In this document: piece by piece, positions 32,320 to 34,809 of the stretch
How the letters are laid out: each line of letters begins with the position of its first letter
Numbering within the stretch: the stretch's first letter is position 1
DNA from: JAKACA01 sp050010115
GTDB lineage: Bacteria; Actinomycetota; Acidimicrobiia; Acidimicrobiales; Bog-793
Length of the DNA stretch: 34,809 nt
NCBI GenBank assembly: GCA_050010115.1
Contig: JBEKLQ010000034.1
Location: 1-34,809 of the forward strand
Reading direction: 5' to 3'
The notes under the pieces: model-generated
What the model was told of the DNA's origin: nothing
The model's database searches: none
The model's input: the letters and a program-made list of their open reading frames with translations, nothing else
Translations under genes and position numbers: made by a program

Positions 32320-33275
32320 TCGAATCCGACCTCCGGGAGCACCGACAGTGACTTGTTGCCAGCGATGTCGGCGTAGGACTCCATGAAGTCGGGCGAGGTG
32401 TGGATGTAGTAGTAGGTGGACTCGATGGTCGCGTGGCCCATGTAGCGGGCCAAATAGGGCAGCATCGCGGTGACGTCCTTGCCGTCAGCCATCCACCGCT
32501 CGATGTTGGCGTAGGCGAAGTGGTGTCTGAAGTCGTAAGGCCGCGGCTGACGGCCATCCGTCGGCCGTGCCAGCCCGGCCTCGTCCCAGACGCGGTTGAA
32601 GATCTGTCCGACGGTGGCGGCGGTGACCTGGTGGCCGGCGCCGGAGACGAAGAACTTCTGACGCGAGAGACCGAACTGCCGGCGGGATGCCTGCTCGCAG
32701 ACAGCCAAGACGGTGATGACGTCGTCGCTCAACGGGAGCCTTCGACTGCGGTCTCCCTTGGAGCACACGACGTCGATGTGGCCCTCCGCCAGGTCGACGC
32801 GATCGGGTGAAAGCAGGCGGACCTCCCCGGTCCGCATGCCGCACGAGTGCATAAGCGTGAAGAACGGCACCGCCTGCCACCGCCACGGGGACCGTGCCTG
32901 AAGCTGTGCTGCGGCCGAGAAGAACCGCTCAATCTCGCTCGTCCTGAGTAGGTAGGGCTGGGCTCGGACGGCTGGCGCCTTCCAGCGGTCGGACAGGACG
33001 TACGCATCGGTGTTGCCATGTACCTGCAGCCACCGGCCGAGGTCACGGACATAGGACATCCACGACCGGTAGCGGCCCGAAGCGGCCAACTGCTCGATCA
33101 CCCATCCCTCGACGGTGTCCCGGCCGAACACGGTCCGGGCGTGGGCGGCGCAGTAAGCGTCGAACCTCTTCAAGTACCAGACTCGGGAGCTGCCGTAGAA
33201 GCCCATCTTCTCCTTGAAGGCGAGATAGGCGTCCAGCTCCGGAGCGAACGCGCTGGTGAAGCCGTGGGCGCTCAT
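32316..33275 (-). CDS. Tyrosine recombinase, second gene of the trio (RitB-like)
   Basis: A 319-residue tyrosine recombinase. The N-terminal domain (about 1-110) contains LDAYLAFKEKMGFYGSSRVW and WMSYVRDLGRWLQVHG. Catalytic residues are Arg in SCGMRTGEVRLL, Lys in CSKGDRSRRLPL, YDFRHH (Arg, with Tyr where the first His usually stands), His281 in YMGHAT and Tyr290 in STYYYIH with His292 after it. The ATG 33275 overlaps the stop of the first gene (ATGA) and the stop overlaps the GTG of the third, so all three are coupled. An 11-codon upstream extension in the frame is not needed. Confidence 0.9.
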   Translation of the reverse strand: MSAHGFTSAFAPELDAYLAFKEKMGFYGSSRVWYLKRFDAYCAAHARTVFGRDTVEGWVIEQLAASGRYRSWMSYVRDLGRWLQVHGNTDAYVLSDRWKAPAVRAQPYLLRTSEIERFFSAAAQLQARSPWRWQAVPFFTLMHSCGMRTGEVRLLSPDRVDLAEGHIDVVCSKGDRSRRLPLSDDVITVLAVCEQASRRQFGLSRQKFFVSGAGHQVTAATVGQIFNRVWDEAGLARPTDGRQPRPYDFRHHFAYANIERWMADGKDVTAMLPYLARYMGHATIESTYYYIHTSPDFMESYADIAGNKSLSVLPEVGFE

Positions 33276-34477
33276 GAGCGCGCACCGTCGGGTAGGTCCA
33301 GCACGCACTGCAGCAGATTCTCCCGATCGACGCTCATGTACAGGTTCGTCGACTCGGCGCTGGCGTGGCCGAGCACGGCCGATATGGTCGGCAGCGGCAC
33401 CGATGCCCGCAGCAGCCTGGACGCGGCGTTATGGCGTAGGAACCGACACCCGCCCTGGACGCTGGTGATGCCGGCCTCATGGAACACCTTCGCCGTCACT
33501 CGGTGGATCGAGGCGTGATCGGCGAGCCGAGTATGTGGCGCCACGCACCGCAGGAACACATGAACGTCCGTAGAGTCCGGCCTGTCGCCCAAGATGTAGT
33601 CGGCAAGCTTGACCACCACCGACGCCGTCAGCGGCACAGTCAGCGGGTTGTTGGTCTTCTGCTGCACGATCTCGGCAGTCCGACCGCGCCAGTCGATGTC
33701 GCTCAGCCTCAGGCCGATGATGTCGCAGGCCCGCAGGCCAGTCGTCAGCGCCAGCAGGGTGATGGCCGCGTCCCGGGCGCTGACTGCTCCGGAGACGCAT
33801 GCTTGCACGACAAGGCGTTCGTCGTCGTCGCTCAGAACCGGAAGGATCGCGTGGGAACGCTTGACACCTGCCAGACCTACCGCCTCGACGAGGTCGGTGC
33901 GACCTGTGAACTTCAAGAACGGGCGGAAGTTCGACACCACCCAGAACATGGAGGACCTTGCCCACGTGCTTGACAGCGCTTCGAGGAAGCCCAAGATGGT
34001 GGCGCCGTCGGCGTCATCAAGACGGCAGATCCCACGCGATTCCAAGAACACGAGGTAGCCGCTCGACACCCGACCGTAGGCGGCGAGAGTCGCCGGTGCC
34101 AGACCGCGTTCGGCCATCTGGGCTTCCCATGCCGCGCACAGGTCGATGAACTCGCTCGACCCAGGTCGCGCACCTCCACCACCGCGTTTACGGGTCGAGA
34201 GATCCACCCGGCCGGTCTTCACATAGGAGTCGAAAACGCTGACCAACCGGCCGTAGTCGAACCTCCGCTGTGCACTGAAGCGACCGGTGCGTGGGCTGAC
34301 CGTCATCGACTCGAAGGCGGCTCCCAGCGAGGGCGTGTAGACGCCCCCGCGTTCTTCAGCGAAACTCGCCAGAACCTTGACCGTCTTCGCGTACTGGCCG
34401 ATCGTCGACTCCGAGTAGCTGGCTGCTCGTAGTTCCGAGATAACAACCGACGCGATCTCTGTGACCGTCGTGTCCAT
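33272..34477 (-). CDS. Tyrosine recombinase, first gene of the trio (RitA-like)
   Basis: A 401-residue tyrosine recombinase, the largest of the trio. A first N-terminal helical domain (about 1-110) is followed by a core-binding domain (ERGLAPATLAAYGRVSSGYL) and the catalytic domain. Arg249 (TTGLRACDI), Lys274 (QQKTNN), Arg348 (FLRHN), His371 (LGHAS) and Tyr380 (STNLYMS) are present. The position usually held by the first His of HxxRH is Arg345. The start is ATG 34477 with AAAGGGG at good spacing; ATG 34483 touches that site. The stop overlaps RitB by four bases. The promoter must lie in or next to the right inverted repeat. Confidence 0.9.
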   Translation of the reverse strand: MDTTVTEIASVVISELRAASYSESTIGQYAKTVKVLASFAEERGGVYTPSLGAAFESMTVSPRTGRFSAQRRFDYGRLVSVFDSYVKTGRVDLSTRKRGGGGARPGSSEFIDLCAAWEAQMAERGLAPATLAAYGRVSSGYLVFLESRGICRLDDADGATILGFLEALSSTWARSSMFWVVSNFRPFLKFTGRTDLVEAVGLAGVKRSHAILPVLSDDDERLVVQACVSGAVSARDAAITLLALTTGLRACDIIGLRLSDIDWRGRTAEIVQQKTNNPLTVPLTASVVVKLADYILGDRPDSTDVHVFLRCVAPHTRLADHASIHRVTAKVFHEAGITSVQGGCRFLRHNAASRLLRASVPLPTISAVLGHASAESTNLYMSVDRENLLQCVLDLPDGARS

Positions 34478-34530
34478 GCCCATCCCCTTTCGTAAGACAT
34501 GCGGGCACGGCGGACGCTACGGAGGACCGG

Positions 34531-34624
34531 GATCGTTAAGCCGAGGAACAGCTCAGCCCGACCGGTCGACACACGGCGATGCCACGGTTCCTCGGCTTGG
34601 CGTGATCCTCGGCTTAATCGGAGT
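34531..34624 (-). repeat. Right terminal inverted repeat of the RIT element
   Basis: The reverse complement of the left repeat at 93 of 94 positions. It holds the same three motif copies in mirror order at 34536-34548, 34588-34598 and 34606-34617. It lies about 47 bp upstream of the RitA ribosome binding site and so probably contributes to its promoter, which would let bound recombinase regulate its own expression. Confidence 0.9.
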
Positions 34625-34650
34625 TAACCCAAATTCGGTTTAACTCGGAC
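34618..34650. repeat. Imperfect palindrome at the right junction
   Basis: TCGGAGTTAACC (34618-34629) and GGTTTAACTCGGA (34637-34649) form an imperfect inverted repeat around CAAATTC. About 20 of these bases belong neither to the 94-bp repeat nor to recognisable orfB sequence, and have no equivalent at the left junction. They may be a coupling sequence carried in by the recombinases, or a duplicated half-site. Confidence 0.5.
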
Positions 34651-34809
34651 AGGGGAAGCCAGTACACCTCGGCCGACTTCCGTACGCTCCTCAGCAACGC
34701 CGGAGGGCTCCAAAGCCTTTCGCGAAAAGGGCAATGTTGGGACAACGCCGTAGGCGAGAGCTGGTTCTCGACGTTGAAAGAGGAGCTGATCCATCGCCAG
34801 TCCTGGGCG
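34645..34809 (+). pseudogene. IS3-family transposase OrfB, 3' part, continuing beyond the window
   Basis: Reading from TCG at 34645 gives SDRGSQYTSADFRTLLSNAG, then GLQSLSRKGQCWDNAVGESW and FSTLKEELIHRQSW. This is the second half of the IS3-family DDE core. It contains the second catalytic Asp (in SDRGSQY) and the catalytic Glu (VGESW). It picks up where the 5' part stops at HSD (31189), so the two are one gene split by the RIT element. The frame is open to the window edge. No start is available, so it is not expressed as a functional protein. Confidence 0.9.

Larger units (their letters stand above)
31181..34622 (-). mobile_element. RIT-type (Recombinase In Trio) element, complete
   Basis: A 3.44-kb unit made of three tyrosine-recombinase genes in one orientation, each overlapping the next by four bases, between near-perfect inverted repeats of 92-94 bp. 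There is no other cargo. This is the architecture of RIT elements. Tn554 differs in having only two tyrosine recombinases plus TnpC and no long inverted repeats. It sits inside the orfB gene of an IS3-family element, whose two parts flank it in frame order. The exact outer edges are uncertain by up to about 25 bp, because the repeat ends resemble the target and a short extra palindrome lies on the right. Confidence 0.88.

Noticed and set aside
31181..34622. Interpretation as a Tn554-like transposon
   Set aside because: Tn554 has two tyrosine recombinases plus a small TnpC, carries cargo and lacks long inverted repeats. Here all three genes have recombinase catalytic motifs and there is no cargo.
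31181..34622. Interpretation as an integron integrase or phage integrase module
   Set aside because: There is no attC array, gene cassette, excisionase or phage gene; three overlapping recombinases between inverted repeats do not fit.
1..34809. CRISPR array or rRNA genes
   Set aside because: No regularly spaced direct repeats and no conserved rRNA segments were seen anywhere on either strand.

Overview
The window is high-GC DNA from an actinobacterium. A DUF3151 gene, two WS/DGAT acyltransferases, a mycobacterial-type acyl-CoA synthetase, a SigE-family ECF sigma factor, an SCP2 protein and frequent GTG/TTG starts all point that way. A lineage such as Acidimicrobiia or a mycobacteria-like group fits, but the sequence alone does not fix the taxon. 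No rRNA, intact tRNA or CRISPR array was seen.

The left part (about 0.3-21.5 kb) reads as ordinary chromosome. It starts with a minus-strand unit of DUF3151, a phosphate-type (PHS) MFS transporter preceded by a PHO-box-like direct repeat, and a universal stress protein. A translationally coupled heterodimeric ABC exporter follows on the plus strand. Next comes a divergent lipid locus: WS/DGAT plus alpha/beta hydrolase leftward, acyl-CoA synthetase plus WS/DGAT rightward. This locus would activate fatty acids and esterify them into triacylglycerol or wax ester, and remodel the acyl chains. An AidB-like acyl-CoA dehydrogenase, a zinc alcohol dehydrogenase, an FAD oxidoreductase, a stand-alone TrpB2 (with a MazF-like toxin remnant just upstream) and a VOC protein follow. 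The segment closes with a SigE-family sigma factor overlapping a membrane-anchored seven-repeat Asp-box propeller protein, which may be an unrecognised sigma/sensor pair.

From 21.6 kb the DNA becomes a patchwork of mobile elements. A 50-bp scrap of IS3-family orfB lies beside an IS of about 1.34 kb with 13-bp inverted repeats and a frameshifted DDE transposase. A large acyltransferase-3/SGNH gene follows. Near 26.0 kb is the 3' half of a tRNA-Arg(ACG), beginning at the anticodon loop. This looks like the far attachment site of an island that would extend to the right. Beyond it lie a VapBC-like toxin-antitoxin pair whose antitoxin is only about 55 residues, a decayed membrane-protein tail, a decayed NERD-domain gene, and an SCP2/acyl-CoA dehydrogenase operon behind two tandem TetR-type operators. 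A second transposase remnant comes next.

The right end holds the most striking structure. An IS3-family element (orfA/orfB) is split at the codons for its second catalytic Asp by a complete 3.4-kb element. That element has 92-94-bp near-perfect terminal inverted repeats and three overlapping tyrosine-recombinase genes, the architecture of a RIT (Recombinase In Trio) element. The rest of the IS3 transposase resumes on the far side and runs off the window.
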